A stretch of 64,000 bases of DNA. Origin: Nocardia vinacea NBRC 16497 (lineage in GTDB: Bacteria; Actinomycetota; Actinomycetes; Mycobacteriales; Mycobacteriaceae). The position numbers and the translations under genes are program-made. Below are positions 54,048-63,166 of this stretch, in pieces (the first letter of the stretch is position 1; every line of letters begins with the position of its first letter). Below the pieces are notes generated by a model. It was not told where the DNA came from. It did not search any database and saw nothing but the letters and a program-made list of their open reading frames with translations. The stretch lies in NCBI RefSeq assembly GCF_000308835.1, contig NZ_BAGN01000006.1:96933-160932 (forward strand), given 5' to 3'.

Positions 54048-55943
54048 ATGGATCAGTCGGCTACCCAGGCCGTTACCGAGACAAATGACCGACCTTCGAC
54101 CGCGCCCGCCTCGCTGCGCGTCGATCACCAGGCGCCCGATCGGCTGGTGCTGCAGCGCGGCATCTTCACCGGTCCGTCGGCGAAGGTGAGTGACGAGCTC
54201 TACGCCGTCGTCAAGGGTCGCGCCCATCGGGAACGCCTGGAGCTGAGACTGGAGAAGGGTGCGTCCGCGCATACCAACACCTACTTCGGACGCTTCGCGG
54301 CCAGCTACTGGCAGCGCTGGACCACGGTCACCGAGGTGTGGGCGAGCATGGTGCTCGATGTGACCAGGAAGGCCCGCGTCCGGGTGGTCGCCTCCGATAT
54401 CGCCGGGCACCGCCGGATCATCGAGACCGCCGAGATCACCACCAGTGGCCCGCTGACCCTGACCGCACCGCTGGACCAGTACGTCGACGGTGGCGCGCTG
54501 TGGCTCGAATTCGAGGCCATCGGCGGCGAACTCGGCATTTCCGCGCAGACCTGGTCCGCCACCGCGCCCGACCATATGCGCCCGGTCGCCATCGCGATCT
54601 GCACCTTCAACCGGGCCGCGGACTGCGCAGAGACGGTGGCTGCGCTGGCCTCCGACGCCCCGATTCTCGAGGCCATCGACGCGGTCTATGTGGTCGATCA
54701 GGGCACCGATCTGGTGGAGAACCAGGCGCGCTTCCAGGAGACGCTGCCGATCTTCGGTGACAAGCTGCGGTACATCCGGCAGCCGAATCTCGGTGGTGCG
54801 GGTGGCTTTACCCGTGGCCTCTACGAGGTGTCCGCGGTCAACGAGCACGCCGACGTCATCTTGATGGACGACGACATCCTCTGCGAACCGGAAACGGTGT
54901 TGCGGCTCAACGCCTTCGCCAATATGACCGTGGAACCAACGCTGGTCGGTGCGCAGATGTTGTTCCTGCTCAACCCGGATTACCTGAATGTCGGCGCCGA
55001 GGAAGTGCATCTGCACGAACTCAAGCACGGCCAGAAGGTGCCGAAGGCATTGCGCAACACCAGCATGCTGAAGAAGAACCAGGAGCGCCGTGTCGATGCC
55101 GGCTACAACGCCTGGTGGACCTGCCTGATCCCAGCCGAGGTGGTCGCCGAGATCGGGCTGCCGGTGCCGATCTTCTTCCAGTGGGACGATGTCGAATACG
55201 GCATCCGAGCCCGCGAGCACGGGTTCGTCACGGTGACGCTGCCGAACGCCGCGGTGTGGCACGCGGACTTCTACTGGAAGGACTACGACGACTGGGCGCG
55301 CTACTTCAGCACGCGCAACTCGTTGATCGTCGGTTCGCTGCACACCGATCTCGACGGCAAAGCCATTACCCGCCAGCTGTTCCGGAGTCTGGCCGAACAT
55401 CTGGTCGCCATGCAGTACGGCTTGGTGCACACCACCCTGCAAGGCATCGAGGACTTCCTGCAGGGGCCGAAGGTCCTGCGCGACGGTGGAATCGCCGCGC
55501 TGGCCGCCGCCCGCACCAGTCGCGCCGACTACACCGAGACCATCAAGCATCCAGCCGCGACCCCGCCGGTGCGTTCGGCCGATATCCAATTGCGCCGGGC
55601 CGGTGGCGAACCGAGTCGGGTTACGGCGGTGCTGATCAAGCGGGCCATCTCGCAGTGGACCGGGCGTACCCAGCATGGGCTGATCGGCGTCACCCGCGAG
55701 GACGCGCACTGGTGGCACGTTTCGCTGTTCGACCATGTCGTGGTCACCGACGCCTCGCAGTCCGGTGTGCGGGTCCGTCAGCGCGATAAGGCGCGCGCTC
55801 GCGCCCTGCTCATCCGCACCATCCGCGTCCTGCGCCGCCTGCGTCGTGAACTGCCGAACCTCACCCGGCAGTACCGCGCGGCAATGCCCGAGCTGACCAG
55901 CCGCGAGAACTGGGAGCGCCTCTACGGCATCGAGCCGAACTGA
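54048..55943 (+). CDS. GlfT2-like galactofuranosyltransferase
   Basis: 631 residues, the length and layout of GlfT2, which lengthens galactan with alternating beta-1,5 and beta-1,6 galactofuranose. N-terminal beta domain with TNTYFGRFAASYWQRWTTV; GT-A domain with IAICTFNRAADCAETV, RQPNLGGAGGFTRGLYEV, metal-binding DDD in ILMDDDILCEPE, YNAWWTCLIPAEVV and QWDDVEYGIRAREHG with catalytic Asp; His in NAAVWHADFYWKD. ATG at 54048 has GAGGA upstream. In M. tuberculosis glfT2 is beside glf; there is no glf here, and this gene follows a GtrA gene, so it may be a paralogue rather than the main GlfT2. Confidence 0.87.
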   Translation: MDQSATQAVTETNDRPSTAPASLRVDHQAPDRLVLQRGIFTGPSAKVSDELYAVVKGRAHRERLELRLEKGASAHTNTYFGRFAASYWQRWTTVTEVWASMVLDVTRKARVRVVASDIAGHRRIIETAEITTSGPLTLTAPLDQYVDGGALWLEFEAIGGELGISAQTWSATAPDHMRPVAIAICTFNRAADCAETVAALASDAPILEAIDAVYVVDQGTDLVENQARFQETLPIFGDKLRYIRQPNLGGAGGFTRGLYEVSAVNEHADVILMDDDILCEPETVLRLNAFANMTVEPTLVGAQMLFLLNPDYLNVGAEEVHLHELKHGQKVPKALRNTSMLKKNQERRVDAGYNAWWTCLIPAEVVAEIGLPVPIFFQWDDVEYGIRAREHGFVTVTLPNAAVWHADFYWKDYDDWARYFSTRNSLIVGSLHTDLDGKAITRQLFRSLAEHLVAMQYGLVHTTLQGIEDFLQGPKVLRDGGIAALAAARTSRADYTETIKHPAATPPVRSADIQLRRAGGEPSRVTAVLIKRAISQWTGRTQHGLIGVTREDAHWWHVSLFDHVVVTDASQSGVRVRQRDKARARALLIRTIRVLRRLRRELPNLTRQYRAAMPELTSRENWERLYGIEPN

Positions 55944-56016
55944 GCCGGTGGCCGCCGCGCACGAAATGATCGGGCGTGCGCGGCGCGCCGAATAGTGCCC
56001 TTGACGACGACCGTGC

Positions 56017-56862
56017 TCAGCGGAGTGCGGTTTCGAATGCGGCGTACGCGCGCTCGTCGAAGAGGACGAAGCGAACTTCCGTTACGTTCGTTGTCGCTTC
56101 GCGCACCGTCTCGATGGCGATCCGTGCGCCGTCGTCGATCGGCCAGCGGTAGATGCCGGTGGAGATGGCCGGGAATGCGACGGTGCGTGCGCCCAATTCG
56201 TCTGCCACCCGCAGTGATTCGCGGTAGCACGAGGCCAGTTGGGCGGAGCGGTCCTCGCTCGCCGACCAGACCGGACCGACGGTGTGGATGACCCATCGGG
56301 CCCACAGGTCGCCCCCGGTGGTGGCGACCGCTTGACCGGTGGGCAGCCCTTTGCCGTAGTGCGATGCGCGCAAATCGCGGCAGGCGTCGAGAATTGCGGG
56401 GCCACCAGCGCGATGGATTGCGCCATCGACGCCGCCACCGCCGAGCAGAGAAGAGTTGGCCGCATTGACGATCGCATCGACCCGCTGCTCAGTGATATCA
56501 CCCCGGCGAAGGATGATCGTGGCGGTACCAGGCGCGCCCGAGATCAGGTGCCTGGCGCGCCCTTCCAGTAGCGGCATCAACGCCTGTCGCCAGGCAGTGA
56601 GACTGACCATCCCACTCGACATGCCACCGTGCGCGAACTCCGGTCGATGCACGCTGTCGGGTGCGCCTTTCGCTTCGAGACGCAACCCGACCACCTGCTC
56701 GAAGGTGTCGTGCAGCAGTGCGATCAACTCGGTCGAAGTCGAGGGCGGGTCGAGACCTTCGAGCCGACTCCGCATTTCCTGCCAGACGTAGGGATCGCCG
56801 CGCAGCCCCCATCCTTCGGGCTCTGGTTCGAAGATCGCGGCCAAGGTTGATTTACCGGTCAC
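56017..56862 (-). CDS. Macro-domain protein fused to an uncharacterised N-terminal domain
   Basis: 281 residues. Residues about 110-281 are a macrodomain that binds or hydrolyses ADP-ribose derivatives: ILRRGDITEQRVDAIVNAAN, SSLLGGGGVDGAIHRAGG, LPTGQAVATTGGDL, VIHTVGPVWS and FPAISTGIYRWP. This pattern fits the O-acetyl-ADP-ribose deacetylase/MacroD-type group. The first ~110 residues (PEPEGWGLRGDPYVWQEM ... FAHGGMSSGMVSLTAWRQ) form a separate domain whose function I do not know. GTG start at 56862. It is alone between the GlfT2-like gene and an SDR gene. Confidence 0.88.
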   Translation of the reverse strand: MTGKSTLAAIFEPEPEGWGLRGDPYVWQEMRSRLEGLDPPSTSTELIALLHDTFEQVVGLRLEAKGAPDSVHRPEFAHGGMSSGMVSLTAWRQALMPLLEGRARHLISGAPGTATIILRRGDITEQRVDAIVNAANSSLLGGGGVDGAIHRAGGPAILDACRDLRASHYGKGLPTGQAVATTGGDLWARWVIHTVGPVWSASEDRSAQLASCYRESLRVADELGARTVAFPAISTGIYRWPIDDGARIAIETVREATTNVTEVRFVLFDERAYAAFETALR

Positions 56863-56887
56863 GATGGCGACGGTAGCGGGCTGACTG

Positions 56888-56916
56888 CCCGAAGGTGGCC
56901 GGGGGCCACCTTCGGG
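56888..56916 (-). terminator. Terminator after the SDR gene
   Basis: CCCGAAGGTGGCC and GGCCACCTTCGGG form a 13-base perfect stem with a 3-nt loop, eight bases downstream of the SDR stop. Confidence 0.75.
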
Positions 56917-56923
56917 ATCGGCG

Positions 56924-57775
56924 TCAGAGGAACAGGTCGGTGGTCAGTTCGGCGTCGCCGGGGACGACGCGGTACTTGTCCAGGTCGGTGATGCCGTGTG
57001 CGCCGAGGACTTCGTCATCGAGGAAGAAGTTGCCGCTGGTCTCCTTCGACGGTGAGGTGAGGACCAGGTAGGCGGCGTCGGCGTAGATATCGGGGGTGCG
57101 GGAGGTGGCGATCATTTCCTCGCCGCCGAGCAGATTCTTGACCGCGGCGGTGGCGATGGTTGTGCGCGGCCACAGCGAGTTGACGGCGATGCCGTCGCCC
57201 TTGAGCTCCTCGGCCAAACCCAGTGTGGTGAGCGACATTCCGTACTTGGCGATGGTGTAGCCGAGCGCCATGCCGGCCCACTTCGGGTCCAGGTTGAGCG
57301 GCGGCGACAGGGTCAGGATGTGCGGATTGCGGCCCGCCGCGGCCGATTCGCGCAGCGCGGGAATGCTGAGCTTGGAGAGCAGGAAGCTGCCGCGGCAGTT
57401 GATGTCCTGCATCAGGTCGTACTTCTTCATGGAGATGGCGTCGGTGGGGGACAGGTCGATCGCCGAGGCATTGTTGACGACGATGTCGATGCCGCCGAAC
57501 CGCTCGACAGTCTGGCGCACGGCCTCGGCGACCGACTCATCGATGCGCACATCGCCGACGAACGGCAGTACGGTTCCGCCCGCGGCCTCGAGCTCCGCGG
57601 CCGCGGTATGGATGGTGCCGGGCAGCTTCGGATGCGGCTGGTCGGTCTTCGCGATCAGGGTGATATTGGCGCCGTCTGCGGCGGCTCGCTTGGCGATCTC
57701 CAGACCTATGCCACGGCTGCCGCCCGACATGATCATCGTTCTGCCTGCGAGCGGCTTCGATCCCGGTTCCGTCAT
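56924..57775 (-). CDS. SDR-family NAD(P)-dependent oxidoreductase (HSDL2-like)
   Basis: 283 residues. Nucleotide-binding GGSRGIGLEIAKRAAADGAN, VNNASAIDLSPT, and catalytic Tyr/Lys in GYTIAKYGMSL; SPPLNLDPKWAGMALG and WPRTTIATAAVKNLLGGE are typical of the HSDL2-like branch, which lacks most of the usual serine region signature. The ATG at 57775 has AGGAG upstream, better than the upstream in-frame start. Substrate unknown. An 18-bp palindrome lies about 120 bases upstream. Confidence 0.9.
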   Translation of the reverse strand: MTEPGSKPLAGRTMIMSGGSRGIGLEIAKRAAADGANITLIAKTDQPHPKLPGTIHTAAAELEAAGGTVLPFVGDVRIDESVAEAVRQTVERFGGIDIVVNNASAIDLSPTDAISMKKYDLMQDINCRGSFLLSKLSIPALRESAAAGRNPHILTLSPPLNLDPKWAGMALGYTIAKYGMSLTTLGLAEELKGDGIAVNSLWPRTTIATAAVKNLLGGEEMIATSRTPDIYADAAYLVLTSPSKETSGNFFLDDEVLGAHGITDLDKYRVVPGDAELTTDLFL

Positions 57776-57893
57776 GACCTGCTCCTGTCGTCCAGGCCGC
57801 GGGTGGGTGCGCCCGCGGCCGTGCCGACCCGTTCGAGCGACCGGCGAGCAGTCGCCGACGGGTGTTGTGCACGTCAAGGGTAACGCAGGCCCC

Positions 57894-57911
57894 TATGCAA
57901 CCAGTTGCATA
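57894..57911. promoter_or_regulatory. 18-bp operator-like palindrome
   Basis: TATGCAAC and GTTGCATA are perfect complements around CA. The site lies upstream of the SDR gene, between it and the 3' end of the next - strand gene, so an operator for the SDR promoter is likely; the regulator is not in the window as far as can be seen. Confidence 0.5.
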
Positions 57912-57916
57912 GGATG

Positions 57917-57955
57917 GTCGAAGAAGGGGCGCCGGAGCCCCGACGCCCTTTCGAC
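57917..57955 (-). terminator. Imperfect hairpin after the Pro/Tyr/Gln-rich protein gene
   Basis: GTCGAAGAAGGGGCG pairs imperfectly with CGCCCTTTCGAC just after the stop of the gene at 57960. Confidence 0.35.
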
Positions 57956-57959
57956 GCGG

Positions 57960-58664
57960 TCAGATGCTGGATGCGCCGGCGATCAACACGATGTTCAACA
58001 GGATCATCAACGCCACAATGCCCCAGCTGATGTAGATGAAGATGGCACCGGGCGTCTTCTGCGGAACCGGGCCGATCGCACCGTTGAGGAAGATGACTGC
58101 GGGCGGTTTGTAGTAGAACCGTGCGCCCTGACCTTCCTGAATCGCGGCCGTCGCATTCGCCGGGCCCATATCGAACAGCCAGGGCGTGGTCACCTTCACG
58201 TGGTACTGCCCCGGGCCGACCGGAATATGGTTCTGACCCCACCGCGTATTCGGCACCCGCTGACCATTGATCAAGATCTTCGGCTTGGTGATCGCCAACA
58301 GGAAGGCGAACCACTCATATGAGGCCTCGACGGTGATGCCCGGCGGGGCCGGTGCCTGCTGCGGAACCGGCTGCCCGTAGGGCGCTTGGCCGTACGGCTG
58401 CTGCCCATAGGGCTGAGCAGGCTGCCCGTACGGCTGCGGCGGTACGGGCTGGCCGTACTGCGGCTGCGGAATATGCGGCTGACTGCCGTACGGCGGTTGC
58501 GGCACCTGTGGTTGGCTGATCGGTGGCTGCCCCGCGGGCGGCGCGTATTGCGGTGGCGCACCGTAGGGATTCGGCGCGCCCTGCGGCACCGGCTGACCAT
58601 ATGCGGGCTGTCCGGGCCATTGCCCGGGCTGGCCCTGAGGCGGATACCCGCCGGGGAAACTCAT
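57960..58664 (-). CDS. Pro/Tyr/Gln-rich membrane protein
   Basis: 234 residues. Residues 1-110 are a low-complexity tract of repeated [12 protein letters not shown] units. Then a compact domain ([57 protein letters not shown]) and a C-terminal hydrophobic segment ([21 protein letters not shown]). The ATG at 58664 has GGGAGGG upstream. Such proline-rich membrane proteins are frequent in mycolic-acid bacteria; the function is unknown. The repeat tract is expected to be disordered and cytoplasmic. Confidence 0.85.
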   Translation of the reverse strand: MSFPGGYPPQGQPGQWPGQPAYGQPVPQGAPNPYGAPPQYAPPAGQPPISQPQVPQPPYGSQPHIPQPQYGQPVPPQPYGQPAQPYGQQPYGQAPYGQPVPQQAPAPPGITVEASYEWFAFLLAITKPKILINGQRVPNTRWGQNHIPVGPGQYHVKVTTPWLFDMGPANATAAIQEGQGARFYYKPPAVIFLNGAIGPVPQKTPGAIFIYISWGIVALMILLNIVLIAGASSI

Positions 58665-58729
58665 CGGAACCCTCCCGTGTAGCGATTTGTGCGTGCCGAC
58701 CCTACCGCGTAAACGCGGCGTGCGCGGAA

Positions 58730-59848
58730 TCAGCGGCGCGAGCTTCTCTCCTGGTAGAACTGCCGCTGCTGCTTGCGGATATCGCGCCACACCTTGGCGC
58801 GTTCGGCCTGCAGCCGCTTATCCGATCGCGCTGCCATCCAGGCGTTTTCCCGTTCGAGTTTGCGGTAGCTGTCGAAGCGCCGCTGGGTGAGCGCGCCGCT
58901 GTCGATAGCTTTCTGTACGGCACAGCCGGGTTCGCCGCTGTGCGCACAGTCGTCGAATCGGCATTGCGCCGCGAGGGATTCGATATCGCTGAAGGTTTTC
59001 TCGATGCCTTCCGCGGCATCCCAGAGGCCGATGCCGCGCAGTCCGGGCGTATCGATCAGCGTGCCGCCGCCGGGCAGCGGCCGCAGCTCCCGATGCACGG
59101 TGGTGTGCCTGCCCTTCTTGTCCACCGCGCGAACGGTGTTGGTGGCGAAGACTTCCTGGCCGAGCAGGGCATTGGCGAGCGTCGATTTCCCGACGCCGGA
59201 CGGACCGATCAGCGCGACGGTGCCGTCGAGCATCGCGGTGAGCACATCGAGTCCGGATCCGGTATCCGCACTGACCGCGAGGGCAACCGCGCCGGGCGCG
59301 ACGGCCTGCACTTCGTCGAGCGGAATATCCAGCGCCGCATCCGCTTTGGTGAGCACCACGATCGGCTGTGCGCTGCTCTCCCAGGCCAGCGCGAGCATGC
59401 GCTCGATGCGCCCGAGGTCGATATCGCCGTCGGCCGCACTGCAGATCAGTACGGTATCGACATTCGCGGCCAGCACCTGGCCCTGTGCGCGCCGATCGGC
59501 GGCCGAGCGCATGATCGCGCCGCGCCGCGGCAGCAGTTGTCGCACATTCAGTTCGGCATCGATGCTCACCCAGTCGCCGGTGCAGAGTCCGCTGATCTCG
59601 GAGTCGGCACCCCGCCTGAGCGGGTCAGGCCGGGAGGCAGCTCGCGTAACCACGGACGGCCCCCGCTCAGGCCAGATCAAACGCTGGCAACGGGCACGCG
59701 CGAGTCCGGTCGGTGTCGCGACATCGCATTCGCTGCGATCCATGCGGATCACCCGCGCAGGGACACACCCATCGTCGATGAGCGAGTCGTATTCATTGGC
59801 AACGGCTTCGGTCCAGCCGTAAGGGACGAGGAGGTCGTGGTCGACCAT
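58730..59848 (-). CDS. rsgA: RsgA ribosome small-subunit-dependent GTPase
   Basis: Circularly permuted GTPase that helps mature the 30S subunit. 372 residues. Motif order is permuted: G4 (VVLTKADAA) comes before G1 ([19 protein letters not shown]), then G3 (LIDTPGLRG). Zinc-binding residues follow in [14 protein letters not shown]. The first ~110 residues form an OB fold-like region that binds the ribosome. It is on the - strand, downstream of no clear operon partner, and separate from the cell-wall genes in function. Confidence 0.94.
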   Translation of the reverse strand: MVDHDLLVPYGWTEAVANEYDSLIDDGCVPARVIRMDRSECDVATPTGLARARCQRLIWPERGPSVVTRAASRPDPLRRGADSEISGLCTGDWVSIDAELNVRQLLPRRGAIMRSAADRRAQGQVLAANVDTVLICSAADGDIDLGRIERMLALAWESSAQPIVVLTKADAALDIPLDEVQAVAPGAVALAVSADTGSGLDVLTAMLDGTVALIGPSGVGKSTLANALLGQEVFATNTVRAVDKKGRHTTVHRELRPLPGGGTLIDTPGLRGIGLWDAAEGIEKTFSDIESLAAQCRFDDCAHSGEPGCAVQKAIDSGALTQRRFDSYRKLERENAWMAARSDKRLQAERAKVWRDIRKQQRQFYQERSSRR

Positions 59849-60050
59849 GATGGAAGGAATCCTTCGTCGGGCGCCGAGCCCGAACCGGACTCAGCGAGAG
59901 GTATCTGAGGCGGAAATTCGTGCGACAGCGTGCATTTGCACAGCTGATCCGGGCACGACAATCCGAACGGTCCGTGTCACGATCTCCACCTCCTCACTCT
60001 CGTCTCGACGTTGCTCGCCCACTTTGGCATGGCGCGCAGACCCGCGCAAT

Positions 60051-61112
60051 CTATTTTTCGTCGGTGGGCTTCTGGTCCGGGGTCGGCTTGCCGAACTGCT
60101 CGTTGCGGCCCAGGCTACGCAGGTGGAACCATTCGCGCAGGCCGGCCGGATCGCGGCGGGTGACGAGGAAGAACCAGGAGAAGCGGATCCATTCCTGGGG
60201 CAGCAGTTTGCGCATACCGGGCTGGGACATCAGGTAGCCGCGGTTGCGGTAGGTGAAGTAGCGCTTGACCGGGTCGTCCGGGTACTGGGTGTGCATGCGG
60301 CCGCCGAGGATCGGCTTGAATTCGGCGGCGCCGTTGGGATGCAGGTAGGCCGTCTGTAGACAGGTGCCGAACGGCAGACCGGAGCGAACCAGCCTGCGAT
60401 GCACCTCGACCTCGTCGCCGCGCACGAATAGCCGCAGGTCCGGAACGCCGATCAGATCCACCGCCTTGGCCGAGATCAGCGCGCCGTTGAAGAGCGAGGC
60501 GATGCCGGGCAGGAAGTCTTCATCGCCTAGCTCGGAACGTAGCCGCCGCCAGACCACACCGCGGCGCAGCGGGAAGGCGAGACGGTCCGGTTCATCGATA
60601 TCGCAGACCACCGGCGACACCTCGACCAGACCGTGTCGGCCCGCGCAATCGAGCAGGGTGGCAAGGACTTCCGAGCCGTCGGGGCGGCCGTCGTCGTCGG
60701 CCAGCCACACCCAGTCCGCGCCGAGGGTCAGCGCGTGCAGCATGCCGAGCGCGAAACCGCCCGCGCCGCCGAGATTGTGTGCCGAGCCGAGGTAGGTGGC
60801 CTCGACCGGCTGCTGGGCGACCAGCTCCGCGACCTCGGGTTCATTGGCGTTGTCGACCACGATCAGGTGGTCCACCGGGCGGGTCTGGGAGACAAGGACT
60901 TTCAGTGATTCGGCGAGCAGTTCGCGGCGTTTATGGGTGACGACCACGGCGACGATCTTGGCGCCGGGGCCGGTTCCCGCCGGGGTGCGGGCGGCTTCGA
61001 TCTGTGCGGGGGAGGGGTCGTCGGAGTCGTCGTCCAGGGAATCTGGCACGGAGTCGATCAGGGCCTCGCGCCCTGCGTCGATCGGGGCGTTCTGCCCGGT
61101 CGGCTCACTCAT
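60051..61112 (-). CDS. glfT1: GlfT1 galactofuranosyltransferase
   Basis: Transfers the first two galactofuranose residues onto the decaprenyl-linked rhamnose-GlcNAc linker. 353 residues. GT-A motifs: AVVVTHKRRELLAESLKVL, HNLGGAGGFALGMLHALTLG, WLADDDGRPDGSEV (metal site), NGALISAKAVDLIGVPDLRL, FVRGDEVEVHRR with catalytic acid and FKPILGGRMHTQYPDDPVKR. The ATG at 61112 overlaps the wzt stop by four bases, so translation is coupled. An N-terminal acidic extension of about 45 residues is not in M. tuberculosis GlfT1. The longer frame starting at 61271 lies inside wzt and is rejected. Confidence 0.96.
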   Translation of the reverse strand: MSEPTGQNAPIDAGREALIDSVPDSLDDDSDDPSPAQIEAARTPAGTGPGAKIVAVVVTHKRRELLAESLKVLVSQTRPVDHLIVVDNANEPEVAELVAQQPVEATYLGSAHNLGGAGGFALGMLHALTLGADWVWLADDDGRPDGSEVLATLLDCAGRHGLVEVSPVVCDIDEPDRLAFPLRRGVVWRRLRSELGDEDFLPGIASLFNGALISAKAVDLIGVPDLRLFVRGDEVEVHRRLVRSGLPFGTCLQTAYLHPNGAAEFKPILGGRMHTQYPDDPVKRYFTYRNRGYLMSQPGMRKLLPQEWIRFSWFFLVTRRDPAGLREWFHLRSLGRNEQFGKPTPDQKPTDEK

Positions 61113-61948
61113 GCCTGATTCCGCTCCAATTCTCGCTCGGTTCCCATTTTCCGTTCCGCTTCCATTTCGCGCAGCACGGTGGCGACGTGATTGCCCGCGT
61201 CCGGGCCCTCGTAGGCACGCACCACTTCTTCGATACCGCCGCGCAAACGGATCTGCCCGTGGTCGACCCACATGGCGGTATCGCAGAGCTGGGCGAGAAA
61301 TTCGTTGGAATGGCTGGCGAACACCAGGATGCCCGAACGGGCCACCAGTGATTGCAACCGGATCCGAGCCTTCTTCATGAATTCGGCGTCCACCGCGCCG
61401 ATGCCCTCGTCGAGCAGCAGGATCTCCGGATCGATGGAGGTCACCACGCCCATCGCCAGGCGCACCCGCATGCCGGTGGAATAGGTGCGCAGTGGCATCG
61501 ACAGATATTCGCCGAGTTCGGTGAATTCGGCGATCTCATCGATCTTCGACATCATCTGCTTGCGCGTCTGTCCGAGGAAAAGCCCACGGATGATGATGTT
61601 CTCGAAGCCGGAGATCTCCGGATCCATACCGACGCCGAGGTCGAATACCGGCGCCACCCGGCCGCGGATGCGGGCACTGCCGCGCGAGGGTTCGTAGATT
61701 CCCGAAAGCAGTCGCAGCAGTGTCGATTTGCCCGCGCCGTTGTGTCCGACCAGGCCGACCCGGTCGCCCTCTTTCAGCGAAAGGGTGATGTCGCGCAGCG
61801 CCTCGACCACCACCACATCGGACTGATTGCGGCCGATCGCGCCGCCTGCCTTACCGAGGAATGCCTTTTTCAGCGACCGCGATTTGGCGTCGAAGATCGG
61901 GAACTCGACCCACGCCTGGCGGGTTTCGATACTCACATGGTCGGTCAT
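61109..61948 (-). CDS. wzt: Wzt/RfbE ABC-transporter ATPase for lipid-linked galactan export
   Basis: ATP-binding subunit (279 residues) paired with Wzm; homologue of Rv3781. Walker A in GLVGHNGAGKSTLLRLL, signature YSTGMRVRLAMG, Walker B ILLLDEGIGAVD and the switch His in FASHSN. Wzm/Wzt is thought to flip the lipid-linked galactan so that arabinan can be added outside. There is no long C-terminal carbohydrate-binding domain. It is followed by glfT1 with a four-base overlap and preceded by wzm with 13 bases between, so the three form one operon. Confidence 0.95.
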   Translation of the reverse strand: MTDHVSIETRQAWVEFPIFDAKSRSLKKAFLGKAGGAIGRNQSDVVVVEALRDITLSLKEGDRVGLVGHNGAGKSTLLRLLSGIYEPSRGSARIRGRVAPVFDLGVGMDPEISGFENIIIRGLFLGQTRKQMMSKIDEIAEFTELGEYLSMPLRTYSTGMRVRLAMGVVTSIDPEILLLDEGIGAVDAEFMKKARIRLQSLVARSGILVFASHSNEFLAQLCDTAMWVDHGQIRLRGGIEEVVRAYEGPDAGNHVATVLREMEAERKMGTERELERNQA

Positions 61949-61961
61949 CGGGCCCGATCTC

Positions 61962-63101
61962 CTATACCCAGTACGGCACGCGCGAACGGTACTGCTTCAT
62001 GGCGAAGATCGCCACGATCCAGCCGACGACGGTGATGGCGCCGACGATCACCCAGTGATACAAATGCTGATCATCGCCGAGCAGCGGCGCGCGGACGATT
62101 TCCAGGTAATGGAAGGTCGGTACGATTTCGGCCAGCTTCGCGCGCTCGCTCACCTGACCACCCTGTTCTTCCAGGCTTTTCGTATTCCACATGACCGGCG
62201 TGAGCACGAACAGCATCAGCGTGAGGCTGCCGAGGATCGGCGCGATATCGCGGTAGCGGGTGCTGAAGATGCCGAAGACGATCGACACCCACATCGAGTT
62301 GAGGAACAACAGCCCGAGCGCGGGGATCGCGAAAATGGCGGTCCAGTGCAGTTTTTCCCAGACGCCGAATGCGACCAGCACCACCAGATAAATCAGCATG
62401 TTGTGCGCGAAGAACAGCAACTGCCGCCACACCAAGCGATAGACGTGCACACTCAGCGCCGATGGGAGCTGTTTGATCAGCCCCTCATTGGCGATGAAGA
62501 CATCCGAACCCTCGAGGATGCTGGCCTGGATCACATTCCAGACGATGATGCCGATGGCCACATACGGCAGATACGACTTGATCGACTGGCCGAGCAGCGC
62601 CGAGTACAGAATGCCGATCGCGGCGGCCTGCACGCCGGTCGCGATGGTGATCCAGAACGGGCCGAGCACCGAGCGTCGATAGCGCTGTTTGATGTCCTGC
62701 CAGCCGAGCGACAGCCAGAGCTCGCGCTGCGCGAAGCCGCCGCGGAAGTCTTTGAACGCGCGCCCGAAGGTCTGCGAGTCCGAGACGATCGCGCTCGCCG
62801 GCGCGACGGCCTCGTCCGACGCGGGCGTTTCCGCGTCTGAGCTCACCGGATGCTCCGGCGCGGTGTTCTCTTCAGGAGGTACGGAGGTCTCATCGGAACT
62901 CTCGTCGGTACGCGCTTGGCTGGTATCTGAACGCACTGAACCCTCTTCAGGACGATCCGAGCTCTCATCGGGACGCGCCGTATTCACATCGGAGACCGAG
63001 TCGGGGCGGGCGGCAGCGGACGGCACGGTGCTCGACACTACCCTCGCAATTTCCCGAGGCGTGAGCGGCAGGGCCCGGAGGAGGTAGCGAGGCGCAACCA
63101 C
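61962..63101 (-). CDS. wzm: Wzm/RfbD ABC-transporter permease with acidic N-terminal extension
   Basis: Permease half of the galactan exporter, homologue of Rv3783. 379 residues from GTG at 63101. The conserved part starts near FGRAFKDFRGGFAQRELWLS and holds six hydrophobic segments, with DIKQRYRRSVLGPFWITI, SYLPYVAIGIIVWNVIQASI and TRYRDIAPILGSL. About 110 residues precede it, rich in Asp, Glu, Ser and Pro with repeated DESSD; M. tuberculosis RfbD lacks this. A GTG at 63038 with GAGG just before it is another possible start, still leaving most of the extension. The extension is hydrophilic and would be cytoplasmic. Confidence 0.92.
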   Translation of the reverse strand: MVAPRYLLRALPLTPREIARVVSSTVPSAAARPDSVSDVNTARPDESSDRPEEGSVRSDTSQARTDESSDETSVPPEENTAPEHPVSSDAETPASDEAVAPASAIVSDSQTFGRAFKDFRGGFAQRELWLSLGWQDIKQRYRRSVLGPFWITIATGVQAAAIGILYSALLGQSIKSYLPYVAIGIIVWNVIQASILEGSDVFIANEGLIKQLPSALSVHVYRLVWRQLLFFAHNMLIYLVVLVAFGVWEKLHWTAIFAIPALGLLFLNSMWVSIVFGIFSTRYRDIAPILGSLTLMLFVLTPVMWNTKSLEEQGGQVSERAKLAEIVPTFHYLEIVRAPLLGDDQHLYHWVIVGAITVVGWIVAIFAMKQYRSRVPYWV

Positions 63102-63166
63102 ATAGGGCCCCGCGATCGCCGCAAATCAGACACCGCCGACCCGGCCGACACTCGACTCGGATCTAT

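Noticed and set aside
53793..55736. 647-codon - strand frame opposite the GlfT2-like gene
   Set aside because: Shadow of a gene with intact glycosyltransferase motifs on the + strand.
58330..58660. Repeated CCGTACGG-rich DNA resembling a tandem DNA repeat
   Set aside because: It is the coding sequence of the PYGQP protein repeats, so protein-level repetition explains it.
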